In this document: piece after piece, positions 38,767 to 49,801 of the stretch
Position numbering within the stretch: the stretch's first letter is position 1
Layout: every line of letters starts with the position of its first letter
Assembly: GCF_000143415.4 (NCBI RefSeq)
Contig: NW_003314283.1
Span: 1,470,272-1,534,271 of the forward strand
DNA: 64,000 bases
From: Selaginella moellendorffii
Taxonomy: Eukaryota > Streptophyta > Lycopodiopsida > Selaginellales > Selaginellaceae
Reading direction: 5' to 3'
The notes under the pieces: model-generated
The model's input: only the letters and a program-made list of their open reading frames with translations
The model's database searches: none
Told to the model about the DNA's origin: nothing
Program-made: the position numbers and the translations under genes

Positions 38767-38864
38767 CCCAACCAGGAAAACCCAGGCAATTCATCGATCC
38801 CAGTCTACAATCTTCCATCCTCTAGCCTGAAATTTGAGATTTTTCTCTTTTTCTCATAACACCC

Positions 38865-40430
38865 ATGGCAAGTTCATATCCAAAGGACAAGATTGCATTC
38901 CTGTACATCCACAGAGAGAGTGGTGAGATTGGCTTCGTCTCACAATCTGCGTCTAGGCATGTCCCAGTACTAGCAGCCAAGTGCGATTTCTTGTTCTCCT
39001 CCATGGTCGCGAGCGACAAGGCGGAAGATTTAGAGGCGGCAAAGCAGGCCACACGCTCAGTTGCTCCAGATATGAACAAGTACACCATTTCCATGCTTGG
39101 AGCAGCAGCTGACCAGGAGTGGACAGCCACCGTCTACGAGAGATACATTGGGAACGGGTTCGAGGGCGTGGTTTTCATCCAGGATCCCAATCTCCAGGAG
39201 GAGGACAGCGAGAGCATGAGCTATCTGGCCTCTCTGCTGCTGGACAACGGCGTCATGACCAGAGATTGCCTTCTGGAGCCCTTCAGCTCGCACACACCTC
39301 AAGAGGTGGACGACATCACCTCCCAAGTTGTGGACATCATCGAGAAGAATTACATCCACTTCCCAAAGCACGACCAGTGGTTCACAAGTGGGGGCAAGCA
39401 GAGGTTTGCGGACAAGGTGAGGTACCACGTCGCAAGAAACATTCCACTCGAGTTCGTCTTGCCCGCATTTCCAGTCAAGTCGTGCAATCCCGACAAGACT
39501 CTGGGAAAGTGCCCGGACAAGGCCGAGGAGCTGGCCATCCATTCCATGAAGATTGTTGCGGATCTCATCAAGGCCGTGTATGCTCCAGGCGTGCACTACA
39601 ACGTCGCCTCGGATGGCCATGTCTTCTCTGATCTCGTCGGCTCGGACGACGCTGCTGTGGATTCTTACGGCGAGATGTTTTGGGAGATGGCACACAATCT
39701 GTATCCCGGCCTTGTCAATTTCTTTCGCCTGGATGAGTTTCTGCTGGACAACCACAGTGACAAAGACATTGCAAAGCTTATCTCCAACACCACCGTGGAG
39801 CATCCCGTTGCGACTGAGCTCACCGCCAATGCAGAGAATGCCAGGCGAGCTCTCATGTGCTTGTTTGGATGTGACGAGTCCACCGTCACCAAGGAGATCA
39901 AGGAGGAGCCGGAGACACGCAATCTATATCGTGGCTTCTCCAGGTTCATGCTCGAGGACTTGTACGAACACAAGAGCTGCAAGAATCTCCCGTCAAAGTC
40001 GGCCAAGAAGAAGCTGTGCAGCCAGGTTGCCTTCCTCATGATCCTCAGGAACCGTGCATACTCGGCCATGGTGGAGTGGCTCTTCCCTTTGCAGCTGCGC
40101 ATTTCCATCCACCCGCATCCAAACAGAGGTCCCAAGTATGGCATCAACATCATCCATTCCTCTCTAGTGGCAGCGCAGCGTTCTTCCGAGGAGAAGAACT
40201 TCCACATCCCAACACCATGGCACAACGCGGTGGTGGAGCTGGCAGATGGCAAGTTCATGCTGCTGCACTCCAAAGTCATCCGAGGTTCGAGTATGCAGGC
40301 CAGAGAAATGGCCTGTGAGCAGCTCGACTTGAGTCAACAGTTGCTTCTCAAGCGTCAAGGCTACAGAATGACGCTGGTGACATATCCAGACGGCAGACCC
40401 AGCCACTACAGGCAGGTCAGTGTCTGCTAA
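38865..40430 (+). CDS. DIT1/PvcA-family isocyanide synthase, copy 3
   Basis: 521 codons, translation identical to copies 1 and 2. The only coding difference I noticed is synonymous (TCT for Ser28 at about 38946-38948). It lies in the left arm of the palindrome, tail to tail with copy 4, so transcripts from both would converge on the 1.1-kb spacer. Domain features are as for copy 1. Function and catalytic competence are inferred from the intact family motifs. Confidence 0.88.
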   Translation: MASSYPKDKIAFLYIHRESGEIGFVSQSASRHVPVLAAKCDFLFSSMVASDKAEDLEAAKQATRSVAPDMNKYTISMLGAAADQEWTATVYERYIGNGFEGVVFIQDPNLQEEDSESMSYLASLLLDNGVMTRDCLLEPFSSHTPQEVDDITSQVVDIIEKNYIHFPKHDQWFTSGGKQRFADKVRYHVARNIPLEFVLPAFPVKSCNPDKTLGKCPDKAEELAIHSMKIVADLIKAVYAPGVHYNVASDGHVFSDLVGSDDAAVDSYGEMFWEMAHNLYPGLVNFFRLDEFLLDNHSDKDIAKLISNTTVEHPVATELTANAENARRALMCLFGCDESTVTKEIKEEPETRNLYRGFSRFMLEDLYEHKSCKNLPSKSAKKKLCSQVAFLMILRNRAYSAMVEWLFPLQLRISIHPHPNRGPKYGINIIHSSLVAAQRSSEEKNFHIPTPWHNAVVELADGKFMLLHSKVIRGSSMQAREMACEQLDLSQQLLLKRQGYRMTLVTYPDGRPSHYRQVSVC

Positions 40431-41299
40431 TATGTGATAGACGGTTTTGATTCTGGGTAAATTCCCTCAGGCCCATTTTTTTGTAAATTTTAAAAAGAGT
40501 AAATACCATTTTTTCTCTCACTTCTTTGTCTCCATCTGGGATTCTAAAAATGAACCGTACAAACAGAAGAAATAGAGAACATATTGTTGACTGTATAGTG
40601 CTTCCTCTGTTACTACAAATATATGAATACCATTACAGCAGTATAGGAGTCACTACTAACTTTGACAATCTTTTACTTCTGCTCCTTCTCTGGATCAATG
40701 TTGTGAAGAAGAAGCCCTGGATCGAAAATTCCTCAATACCGACACTATTCACCGCCTAAGTTTTACGCTGTGTATTTTTCAGTCCAATTTTGTAAGCGGC
40801 TCAAGCTGCACAACACGTTACATGCTTCGCTCCAGCGTAGGCCATCCTGTCTCCAAAAGGACGAGACGTGGTCTTTGGCAACTTGAGAACTTTAGGATGT
40901 GTTTGACAAGCCTTCTTTTTGAAACAAAGGTTTTTGCAAGACAATGTCATACGTCAAGTGGAATTTGTGGTCAAAGAATGTTTGCTACTTGTTTTGCGTT
41001 ATACTGTATTTATGCATCATTTTAAACACGTGTTTTAAGAGCAGGAAAGCAGCAAGAAGCTACACCGCCTGATATATAAAATGTAACTATAGTTCTTGTC
41101 AGAATTAGATGGCCTGACTTTCTATGGCAAGTTTGGATTCACATCAGATTCTCTTCTTTTTATGGAACTTGCTTCCCTGGTATTTGTTTTCTTCTTTGTT
41201 GACTTACATAGTTCACGTGTAAGTTCCAGTGCAAACTATCAGAGCGAGATATGTACTGTAGGCCCGTGCTTTGCCACCATCGCCTCCATCATACCAGTG

Positions 41300-41402
41300 T
41301 TGCTAATGGCATCATATTCTTCTTAGAGATCTATTGTTTGGATATTATACTGTTGTTACTGTAGGCCCGTGCTTTGCCACCATCGCCTCCATCATACCAG
41401 TG
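41300..41402. repeat. 103-bp templated insertion at the palindrome centre
   Basis: The first 50 bp (41300-41349) are the exact reverse complement of 42454-42503. The rest, after a short linker, repeats in direct orientation the 40-odd bp just before the insertion (GTAGGCCCGTGCTTTGCC to ACCAGTG). Neither is present in copies 1, 2 or 5 at this site. Confidence 0.85.
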
Positions 41403-42453
41403 CTTCACCCCTGCATTCAGCTCCATTGTCATACGACTCAGACCACGCTAGCCAAAATTCGAACGACTGCATATTAGGTAAAGTCATACTGCTGCCAATG
41501 GCTGACCTGTCCATTCTTTTTCTTGGCCATACATCATGTACCTCCTCCATGATTAACAATTTTATTCATAAACATTCACATGGTTTTGTTTGTGTGGCTT
41601 ATATTAAATTATTATGAATATACCTTGAAAGCATACAAGGCCTGTGCCAAACACCCATGTGGAAATAGCAGACATTTTGTGTCATCAAGATGCCAGGTAT
41701 GTGAAGCATTCAGTGTGGAATCAAAAGTGAAATAGGGCTTCCCAGGGACATGAGGAGTGGCCTCGTTTGCATTGAGGACTTGGGGCCCCAGTATGCTCAA
41801 CCTCATGCCACAGACAACACTTTCAATGCTGTTGGAGAAAAACTTTTGTCCTTCTGCGATGCAGTATAGGAATGTCAGTGGCCTGGACACACACTGGGAG
41901 GCTACACTTGTGAGGCATGGATCCTTGCAAGGCTTACATAGTCTCATACTGTGTGCTGCCTCAGAAACTCTGGATGAGGAGCTCAGCACAGCCTGGATCA
42001 GGGTGCGAGGATTCTCAATGTGAGTGGTGTTGTTGCTGAGATCTTAGGCAATTGCACTGCATACAATGGCAAATCCAGCATGAGCTAGAGCAGACTTGCT
42101 GCAAGCTGCAGCTCGTCTCACTGTGGGTTCCAGCTTTGGAGCGTTGCCTCCTGTGAGCTGCACTGCTCAGGGCAGGAATGCTGTGCCTTTATAGAGATTC
42201 ATGAGTGTGGTTAGCTCTAGTAGATCCAACAACGAGGTATCCTTGGAACATGGCATATGTCCACATGCCAGGTCCACTCAAACTTCTAGCACACCCAAGA
42301 GCTGTCTTGAGATGGGATTAGTTCCCCAGGACCTTTAGAGTGAGGCCAACCAAGGGGTTTCCCACCACCTCTCTACCTATGCAAAACAGAAGAAATTCAT
42401 CTACCCTTTGGCAGAAAAACATATATTATTATTCATTATACTATTTATAACAT
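41403..42453. other. Spacer of the inverted repeat
   Basis: Single-copy between the arms but homologous to the downstream blocks of copies 1, 2 and 5. Contains the antisense gene remnant and no other recognisable feature. Confidence 0.7.
41612..42240 (-). pseudogene. Unidentified gene remnant in palindrome spacer (longest version)
   Basis: The open part is 41612-41989 (125 codons), longer than in copies 1, 2 and 5 (99 codons). Five extra bases near 41691-41695 keep the frame open through a further stretch ending in ALYAFKVYS. Upstream the same frame continues with interspersed stops. The family is not recognised. This version may be nearest to the ancestral reading frame. Confidence 0.35.
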
Positions 42454-43346
42454 TATAATATCCAAACAATAGATCTCTAAGAAGAATATGATGCCATTAG
42501 CAACTGTGGGATTCTGATGGCGATGGTGGCAAAGCACGGGCCTACAGTACATATCTCGCTCTGATAGTTTGCACTGGAACTTACACGTGAACTATGTAAG
42601 TCAACAAAGAAGAAAACAAATACCAGGGAAGCAAGTTCTATAAAAAGAAGAGAATCTGATGTGAATCCAAACTTGCCATAGAAAGTCAGGCCATCTAATT
42701 CTGACAAGAACTATAGTTACATTTTATATATCAGGCGGTGTAGCTTCTTGCTGCTTTCCTGCTCTTAAAACACGTGTTTAAAATGATGCATAAATACAGT
42801 ATAACGCAAAACAAGTAGCAAACATTCTTTGACCACAAATTCCACTTGACGTATGACATTGTCTTGCAAAAACCTTTGTTTCAAAAAGAAGGCTTGTCAA
42901 ACACATCCTAAAGTTCTCAAGTTGCCAAAGACCACGTCTCGTCCTTTTGGAGACAGGATGGCCTACGCTGGAGCGAAGCATGTAACGTGTTGTGCAGCTT
43001 GAGCCGCTTACAAAATTGGACTGAAAAATACACAGCGTAAAACTTAGGCGGTGAATAGTGTCGGTATTGAGGAATTTTCGATCCAGGGCTTCTTCTTCAC
43101 AACATTGATCCAGAGAAGGAGCAGAAGTAAAAGATTGTCAAAGTTAGTAGTGACTCCTATACTGCTGTAATGGTATTCATATATTTGTAGTAACAGAGGA
43201 AGCACTATACAGTCAACAATATGTTCTGTATTTCTTCTGTTTGTACGGTTCATTTTTAGAATCCCAGATGGAGACAAAGAAGTGAGAGAAAAAATGGTAT
43301 TTACTCTTTTTAAAATTTACAAAAAAATGGGCCTGAGGGAATTTAC

Positions 43347-43406
43347 CCAGAATCAAAACCGTCTATCACATATTAGCCAGAATCAAAACCGTCTATCACA
43401 TATTAG
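43347..43406. repeat. 30-bp tandem duplication at the 3' end of synthase copy 4
   Basis: CCAGAATCAAAACCGTCTAT followed by CACATATTAG occurs twice in direct tandem. The second repeat covers the stop codon (43403-43405, minus strand), so the duplication affects only the 3' UTR. Absent from the other four copies. Confidence 0.9.
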
Positions 43407-44968
43407 CAGACACTGACCTGCCTGTAGTGGCTGGGTCTGCCGTCTGGATATGTCACCAGCGTCATTCTGTAGCCTTGACGCTTGAGAAGCAACTGTTGAC
43501 TCAAGTCGAGTTGCTCACAGGCCATTTCTCTGGCCTGCATACTCGAACCTCGGATGACTTTGGAGTGCAGCAGCATGAACTTGCCATCTGCCAGCTCCAC
43601 CACCGCGTTGTGCCATGGTGTTGGGATGTGGAAGTTCTTCTCCTCGGAAGAACGCTGCGCTGCCACTAGAGAGGAATGGATGATGTTGATGCCATACTTG
43701 GGACCTCTGTTTGGATGCGGGTGGATGGAAATGCGCAGCTGCAAAGGGAAGAGCCACTCCACCATGGCCGAGTATGCACGGTTCCTGAGGATCATGAGGA
43801 AGGCAACCTGGCTGCACAGCTTCTTCTTGGCCGACTTTGACGGGAGATTCTTGCAGCTCTTGTGTTCGTACAAGTCCTCGAGCATGAACCTGGAGAAGCC
43901 ACGATATAGATTGCGTGTCTCCGGCTCCTCCTTGATCTCCTTGGTGACGGTGGACTCGTCACATCCAAACAAGCACATGAGAGCTCGCCTGGCATTCTCT
44001 GCATTGGCGGTGAGCTCAGTCGCAACGGGATGCTCCACGGTGGTGTTGGAGATAAGCTTTGCAATGTCTTTGTCACTGTGGTTGTCCAGCAGAAACTCAT
44101 CCAGGCGAAAGAAATTGACAAGGCCGGGATACAGATTGTGTGCCATCTCCCAAAACATCTCGCCGTAAGAATCCACAGCAGCGTCGTCCGAGCCGACGAG
44201 ATCAGAGAAGACATGGCCATCCGAGGCGACGTTGTAGTGCACGCCTGGAGCATACACGGCCTTGATGAGATCCGCAACAATCTTCATGGAATGGATGGCC
44301 AGCTCCTCGGCCTTGTCCGGGCACTTTCCCAGAGTCTTGTCGGGATTGCACGACTTGACTGGAAATGCGGGCAAGACGAACTCGAGTGGAATGTTTCTTG
44401 CGACGTGGTACCTCACCTTGTCCGCAAACCTCTGCTTGCCCCCACTTGTGAACCACTGGTCGTGCTTTGGGAAGTGGATGTAATTCTTCTCGATGATGTC
44501 CACAACTTGGGAGGTGATGTCGTCCACCTCTTGAGGTGTGTGCGAGCTGAAGGGCTCCAGAAGGCAATCTCTGGTCATGACGCCGTTGTCCAGCAGCAGA
44601 GAGGCCAGATAGCTCATGCTCTCGCTGTCCTCCTCCTGGAGATTGGGATCCTGGATGAAAACCACGCCCTCGAACCCGTTCCCAATGTATCTCTCGTAGA
44701 CGGTGGCTGTCCACTCCTGGTCAGCTGCTGCTCCAAGCATGGAAATGGTGTACTTGTTCATATCTGGAGCAACTGAGCGTGTGGCCTGCTTTGCCGCCTC
44801 TAAATCTTCCGCCTTGTCGCTCGCGACCATGGAGGAGAACAAGAAATCGCACTTGGCTGCTAGTACTGGGACATGCCTAGACGCAGATTGTGAGACGAAG
44901 CCAATCTCACCACTCTCTCTGTGGATGTACAGGAATGCAATCTTGTCCTTTGGATATGAACTTGCCAT
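43403..44968 (-). CDS. DIT1/PvcA-family isocyanide synthase, copy 4
   Basis: 521 codons on the minus strand, translation identical to the other copies. Synonymous differences noticed are TCT at Ser28 (shared with copies 3 and 5) and a private CAA for Gln486 near 43511-43513. It lies in the right palindrome arm, with promoter and TATA box intact. Beyond the arm, upstream sequence becomes a diverged Gypsy relic, so distal regulation could differ from copies 1-3. Confidence 0.88.
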   Translation of the reverse strand: MASSYPKDKIAFLYIHRESGEIGFVSQSASRHVPVLAAKCDFLFSSMVASDKAEDLEAAKQATRSVAPDMNKYTISMLGAAADQEWTATVYERYIGNGFEGVVFIQDPNLQEEDSESMSYLASLLLDNGVMTRDCLLEPFSSHTPQEVDDITSQVVDIIEKNYIHFPKHDQWFTSGGKQRFADKVRYHVARNIPLEFVLPAFPVKSCNPDKTLGKCPDKAEELAIHSMKIVADLIKAVYAPGVHYNVASDGHVFSDLVGSDDAAVDSYGEMFWEMAHNLYPGLVNFFRLDEFLLDNHSDKDIAKLISNTTVEHPVATELTANAENARRALMCLFGCDESTVTKEIKEEPETRNLYRGFSRFMLEDLYEHKSCKNLPSKSAKKKLCSQVAFLMILRNRAYSAMVEWLFPLQLRISIHPHPNRGPKYGINIIHSSLVAAQRSSEEKNFHIPTPWHNAVVELADGKFMLLHSKVIRGSSMQAREMACEQLDLSQQLLLKRQGYRMTLVTYPDGRPSHYRQVSVC

Positions 44969-45066
44969 GGGTGTTATGAGAAAAAGAGAAAAATCTCAAA
45001 TTTCAGGCTAGAGGATGGAAGATTGTAGACTGGGATCGATGAATTGCCTGGGTTTTCCTGGTTGGG

Positions 45067-45074
45067 CTTTTATA
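45067..45074 (-). promoter_or_regulatory. TATA box of synthase copy 4
   Basis: TATAAAAG on the minus strand, 106 bp before the ATG at 44968. Confidence 0.75.
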
Positions 45075-45350
45075 CCAGGAAGCCGCCCGCCTTCCCGGTA
45101 CCTACGCGCTTGACTGGAAAATTCTCAAACGTGGGCTGGGAAAATAGAACGCTATTGACAAAGTCACACAACTGATCATGAAGCTTCACACGTAATTTCT
45201 TGTTTGTTTCTTTTGACAACTTTTGATTCTTTTGACAACCATGTAGAACACGGAACTTTGTCAATCTTCTCTTCTTCTTTGTGTACAAATGCTAGTCTCT
45301 AGTGTCCCAAAGAATCTCTATAATTCGGTTCCAGATTCTTTTACCTTCGC

Positions 45351-46088
45351 ATGAATGCCTCTAGTATGATACAGCAATCGTTTGTTGCATCTTCAAACTG
45401 GAGCAGCTGCTGCCTTGCCTCTAAAATTGATCAAAGGATTTGTATTTGCCCACACTGCAGCATCCTTGTAGCCCAACACATAGAGCTCATCAAAGAAAAA
45501 TCTGCGGGTTTCTTACCATCTTCAAGAGGGCGACTTCCTGTTTAAAAGCTGCGAAACAGTCAAGAACTTAGGTATGTACCTTTTAACTTCTTATTATTTG
45601 GAGAGGCTCGGTTGTCGGGATTACAGTCCGGGCTGATACCCACTGTGTCTTGAAGACCGAGGTCCTTGGCAGAAAAGGCACATACTCTTACCCGTGTAAG
45701 AGCAAAACAAAAGCTTCAGAAGCCAAAACTAAAATCTTAGTGAGTGACACGAAAGAACCGTTGTTTCAGCAGCTGAAGGGGGCATGAAGAGCGTGAACCT
45801 GCTGTGGATGCACAGTCTGTTGTTAAAGACGGTAACAGATTGTGGTGCTAGATAACTAAAAACCAGTCAGGCTCCCATCTGAATGGAATGCAAGAGCAAA
45901 CTGCTCTGAAACATGACGCAAGCAACACGTTCATCAGATCATCCTTGGAATCAAACTGGTCAACAAGCAGGCCTCTTGGCACTCAAAAGAGTTGCATGAT
46001 TGCAACTGCAGAGAGACAGATGCTAACCGTTTCATCTAGAATTTTTGTACTAGAGAATGGTCTAATCCTTGGAGGTTTAATTACTTAA
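45351..46088 (+). pseudogene. Possible gene remnant upstream of synthase copy 4
   Basis: Inverted equivalent of 37745-38482, with pieces at 45351-45545 and 45888-46088. Unrecognised. Confidence 0.25.
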
Positions 46089-46183
46089 GTGGATTGCCCC
46101 CTTCTTTCTGCTAATATTCTTTATATTTTGGCAAATCACTTGAGATAATCATACACTTCCCAACAAAGATAGCAATCATCTTT

Positions 46184-48708
46184 AGTGCTCAAATTATTAT
46201 ACCATTGCAACATCGTCCTTTGGAGACATGTGGGAAACTCATATGAATGCCGAACATCATCTCAAGAATTAGCCACACACATGCAGATTGGAGCATTTTC
46301 TCAAACATTTTCAAACACATATTTGAACAATTGTAATGATGCATTCTAACAATTGCATCATTTCCATCAAAAACCATTTAAGTTAGTGATGTAATTTAGT
46401 ATTCATTTTCGAACCTTTTGCTTTGTGTAAAGCTAAATAATGTTCTTTGCTTAGCACAATGCTATGAGATATTGCCTTTTTCACTTTTTACTGTATATGT
46501 TTCAACTCCATTTTTTGTGAGAGATGGTTTTGTTTTAATGGAGGTTGATACTACTTCTTTTCGAGTTCATGGACATAGGCAAGGACATGGTCATGGCCAT
46601 GATGTCCATTATTAGATATGTGATAAAATTGGTCATGTTAGCATTGGTATCCTCCATTTCATGAGTGGACATTTTAGTGTCAGCATTAATCTATTGGTGT
46701 TGTTGTAGTGGAAGGTTAAGACATTATGATGCTTCTGAGAAACAAAGAATCGCACGAGTAGTACAGGGTCTTTGTGTGAATAAGTCTGCGACCCTTCCAT
46801 TTTTCTTTCAAGAGTATTATTAAGGGGTTCATTTGGCACAAGTTCATTTAGTATTTACTTTCCAAACTCATTTTTATAATAAGATGTCTCCTATTATTCT
46901 ATCTATGTTAGTTAATATAGGCTTGAGTTTATCTTTTATTGCTCAGTTTGTAGCCATATATTGCTATCTACATTTGCATCGTGTGGCAGAGCTAGTTTTC
47001 ATTCTTCATGGCAACAATCATACATATGCACGTGCATAGAATGAAGTAAACTTAATTGTGTGTTTGGGCAATCTCAAACTTAGGCTATAGTCATTACTAG
47101 TGCTACCAAATCAAGTTTTTGTCTTCATCTTTTGTATGGATTGATTACGACACAATTATACTAAATATGACTTTAAGGCTTCTCCCCCTTGTTTCATACT
47201 TCTTTATATTTATTTTATTCCTCTCATTTTTGTTCTTTTTCGTCCTTCTCCCCCTTGTCTCATACTTTTTTATATTTCTTTTATTCCTCTCACTTTTGTT
47301 CCTTTTCATCCTTTTACCTTCATCAATTTTGTCGTTCTATTACTTCCTTTTATGTTTCTGTTTTATTCCTTTATTCCCTCTTTAGATCCCTTCGATGATC
47401 TTTGTGTTGCAACGGTTGATTGGCTCATAAAGAAGTATGTCAATCTTTTTAAATTTAATCTGTCGTCTGGGGCCAAAATTGCAATATATCATTCTATTCT
47501 AATTGGGGATGTTTGTCCAATCATAATTCCTACTTATCATTGATCACCAATCAGATCAAAATTTTACATATAAATGTCAAGGAGGTTGGAAAAGGGTGTT
47601 ATCTGAAAGTCATACAGTCCATAGGCATGTGAATCTCATCTTGTGACAAAACTTGATGGGAGTATTTATTTTTGCATCGACTATCATCCGTTAAATGAAG
47701 TGATGATCCCGAATGTATACCCTCTTTCTCACATTGCTCTTGGATCGTTTGGGGAGAAGTTGTTAGTTCACCAAATTAAATTTTACTTCTGAGTACTAAC
47801 AAATGCCAATGGCTAAGGAAAATATTCCCAAGATTATTTTTGTATACCATTTGATTTATACAAGTTCTTGGTAATGTCATTTGGTTTGAACAATGCTCTA
47901 GTGATTTTCCAATTGATGATGTACGATATTTTTTATGATATATTTGAGGTAACTACTGACTTCATCAATGATATCTTGATCCACTTGAAGGGGATATGGG
48001 AGGAACATGTTCATGATATTTGTAAAGTGTTGAATTGGCTACAAAAATTAGTTTAAAATTGAAGTGGTCAAATTACATATTTGGGTCCAAGAACACTATT
48101 TATTTTGGATACCGTATTTCTTATGAAGGTTTGTAAGTTGATCATAAAAAATTTGTAGTTATTCTCTAAGTTCCTTATTCCAAAGTGTGTGAATGATGTG
48201 CAATGTTTTTAAAGCAAAGTGCAATATCTCAGCCATTTCATTGATCATCTTTTTTATTGTACAACACTGCTGTAAGTATTGTTGAACTTGTCAACATCAT
48301 CTTTCATTTGATCTATAGACTGTGAACAGGCATTTACAAATCTCAAAGAGTTATTAACAACTCCTCTAGTTTTAGCATATATTGAATACACAATTTTGCA
48401 CGTGATGTTTCTGATATTAGTTTTAAAGATACATTAATGCAAGAGAGTCTGAGTGTGCCTAGTCAATACTATCCTATTATATATATCAACCATACATTAC
48501 AACTAGTGGAAATGAACTACTCCACAATAAAGAAGAAGTGTTTAGCAGTAGTTTAGGGTTTTAAAAAACTTCATACATATTTACATGGTTCTTGGACATT
48601 ACTACAAGGTGATCATGTTGCAATTACTTTATTATTGAAGTGGAAGAACTTGGTTGGTCATACTGTTTGGTGGGCATTAAAGCTTAAGACATATAATTTC
48701 GATATTAT
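46184..48708 (+). pseudogene. Decayed Ty3/Gypsy relic, inverted, first part
   Basis: Plus-strand relic of the same element as 10990-14514, at clearly lower identity. Visible are a gag-like GHGHG-rich end with CDKIGHVS near 46590-46640, a hydrophobic low-complexity stretch (47119-47398), RT pieces near 47650-48050 (MSFGLNNALVIFQLMMYDIF) and RNase H pieces to 48700. It contains no LTR insertion where units 1-3 have the non-autonomous element. It is interrupted at 48708 by the chromodomain Gypsy element and resumes at 56041. Confidence 0.8.
48704..48708. other. Target-site duplication, left
   Basis: ATTAT immediately before the 5' LTR, repeated at 56041-56045 immediately after the 3' LTR. Confidence 0.85.
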
Positions 48709-49628
48709 TGTCGCGAATATGACTTTGGGTATCGAAAGATATTTGTCGGCTAATCCTTACGGACACTCTTTCCTTACTGCCATGACAGCAAGAGGTCGGT
48801 ACTACTAGTTCCCATCATTGGCCCCTTTTGTCCAAGTGTTAGTAAACTGGGCTTAGCATCTGTACTTAGCCAGATGGACATAAGGTAGGAACTCCTATGT
48901 GTTTCTAGCTGAGCATTATCGGCCTAGCTTTTAGTTCTCTTTTGCTCTGTCTTGCACTAGCTTGGTAAGAACTTTCGCGTATTGAGACTAGTCCCTCAAT
49001 ATTGCTGGATGATAGTTTATCGTGTCTGCCAAACACCCTCGCTATCATGCCCTTTGTGTTAGTCTCATTTCGGTCCCAAATACTATTTATGGAAAGTGTC
49101 TAGAGTTGCTTATTTGGCATATCTACGGAATGTAGAGGTCGGTCTAAACACAATGGTATTCGTCTCGTGTCCAAATTTGCAATCTAAGGCCATTCCATAT
49201 TTAGTAAATTTCGAGCTTGTCCTAGAGATTAACTCTTGGTACTAAGGGCAGCTTGGGGTGAAAGCCCAAAGCGTGTGTTCCTCAAGGGGGGCGGGGGGGC
49301 TGTGGGGGGTTCCAAATGTATAGTAAAGATAGTGGTTGGAATGCATGTCCAACCACCTGAGACATTAGTTTGGCTGCTACTGGGTTGTGTCGCTCTTTGT
49401 TTTGTGTCGGGCTTGGGTCTAAGCCCAAGTTCCACGCTGCTTTAGTTGGTGGGGTACCCTCCTCTTTGTGTTAGGCCACCGGTATGCCAAAATTGTGCTA
49501 GACTCCATTTGACACCATTTTGCGTGCAGGTGCTGGATACGGGGAGCTGGTGCTCGTGGGATTATACCAGACCCTCATTTCATAGTGCAACGGGCTTGGA
49601 GCTTTTCTCCAAATTCATGTGCACTACA
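48709..49628 (+). repeat. 5' LTR of chromovirus
   Basis: 920 bp, TGTCGCGAATATG...GCACTACA. Contains a G-run and the palindromic GGGCTTGGGTCTAAGCCC. Confidence 0.9.
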
Positions 49629-49630
49629 TT

Positions 49631-49641
49631 TGGTATCAAAG
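49631..49641 (+). other. Primer-binding site of chromovirus
   Basis: TGGTATCAAAG, 2 bp after the 5' LTR; initiator-Met tRNA type. Confidence 0.82.
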
Positions 49642-49801
49642 GGATTGTCTTAGCAATTCCTATCCAACTTTTGTCAGATTTTCTGACTCAAGTTGCATAT
49701 GCAAAGACTTTCCTAGTAGATCCCAAGCGACCTGTGTAGGATTAGTTGGATTGCACCATTCGGTAAGAACGTTGTATGCATGTTCAGTTACTGATAGAGG
49801 C

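Larger units (their letters stand above)
37650..41299 (+). repeat. Left arm of large inverted repeat
   Basis: Near-perfect reverse complement of 42517-46183. Both arms share changes absent from copies 1 and 2, for example a 24-bp deletion downstream of the gene (junction at 41063/41064) and a 7-bp deletion upstream (near 38530). Contains gene copy 3. Confidence 0.92.
34515..42516. repeat. Tandem segmental duplication, unit 3 (truncated)
   Basis: Collinear with unit 2 from 17779 on, but the unit stops at 42516, just before the solo LTR would begin. There the sequence turns back on itself as an inverted repeat. Confidence 0.92.
42517..46183 (-). repeat. Right arm of large inverted repeat
   Basis: Reverse complement of 37650-41299 with only scattered differences, plus a private 30-bp tandem duplication at 43347-43406. 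Beyond 46183 similarity to the left side drops sharply (three transitions within the next few bases, then about 80-85%). Confidence 0.92.
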
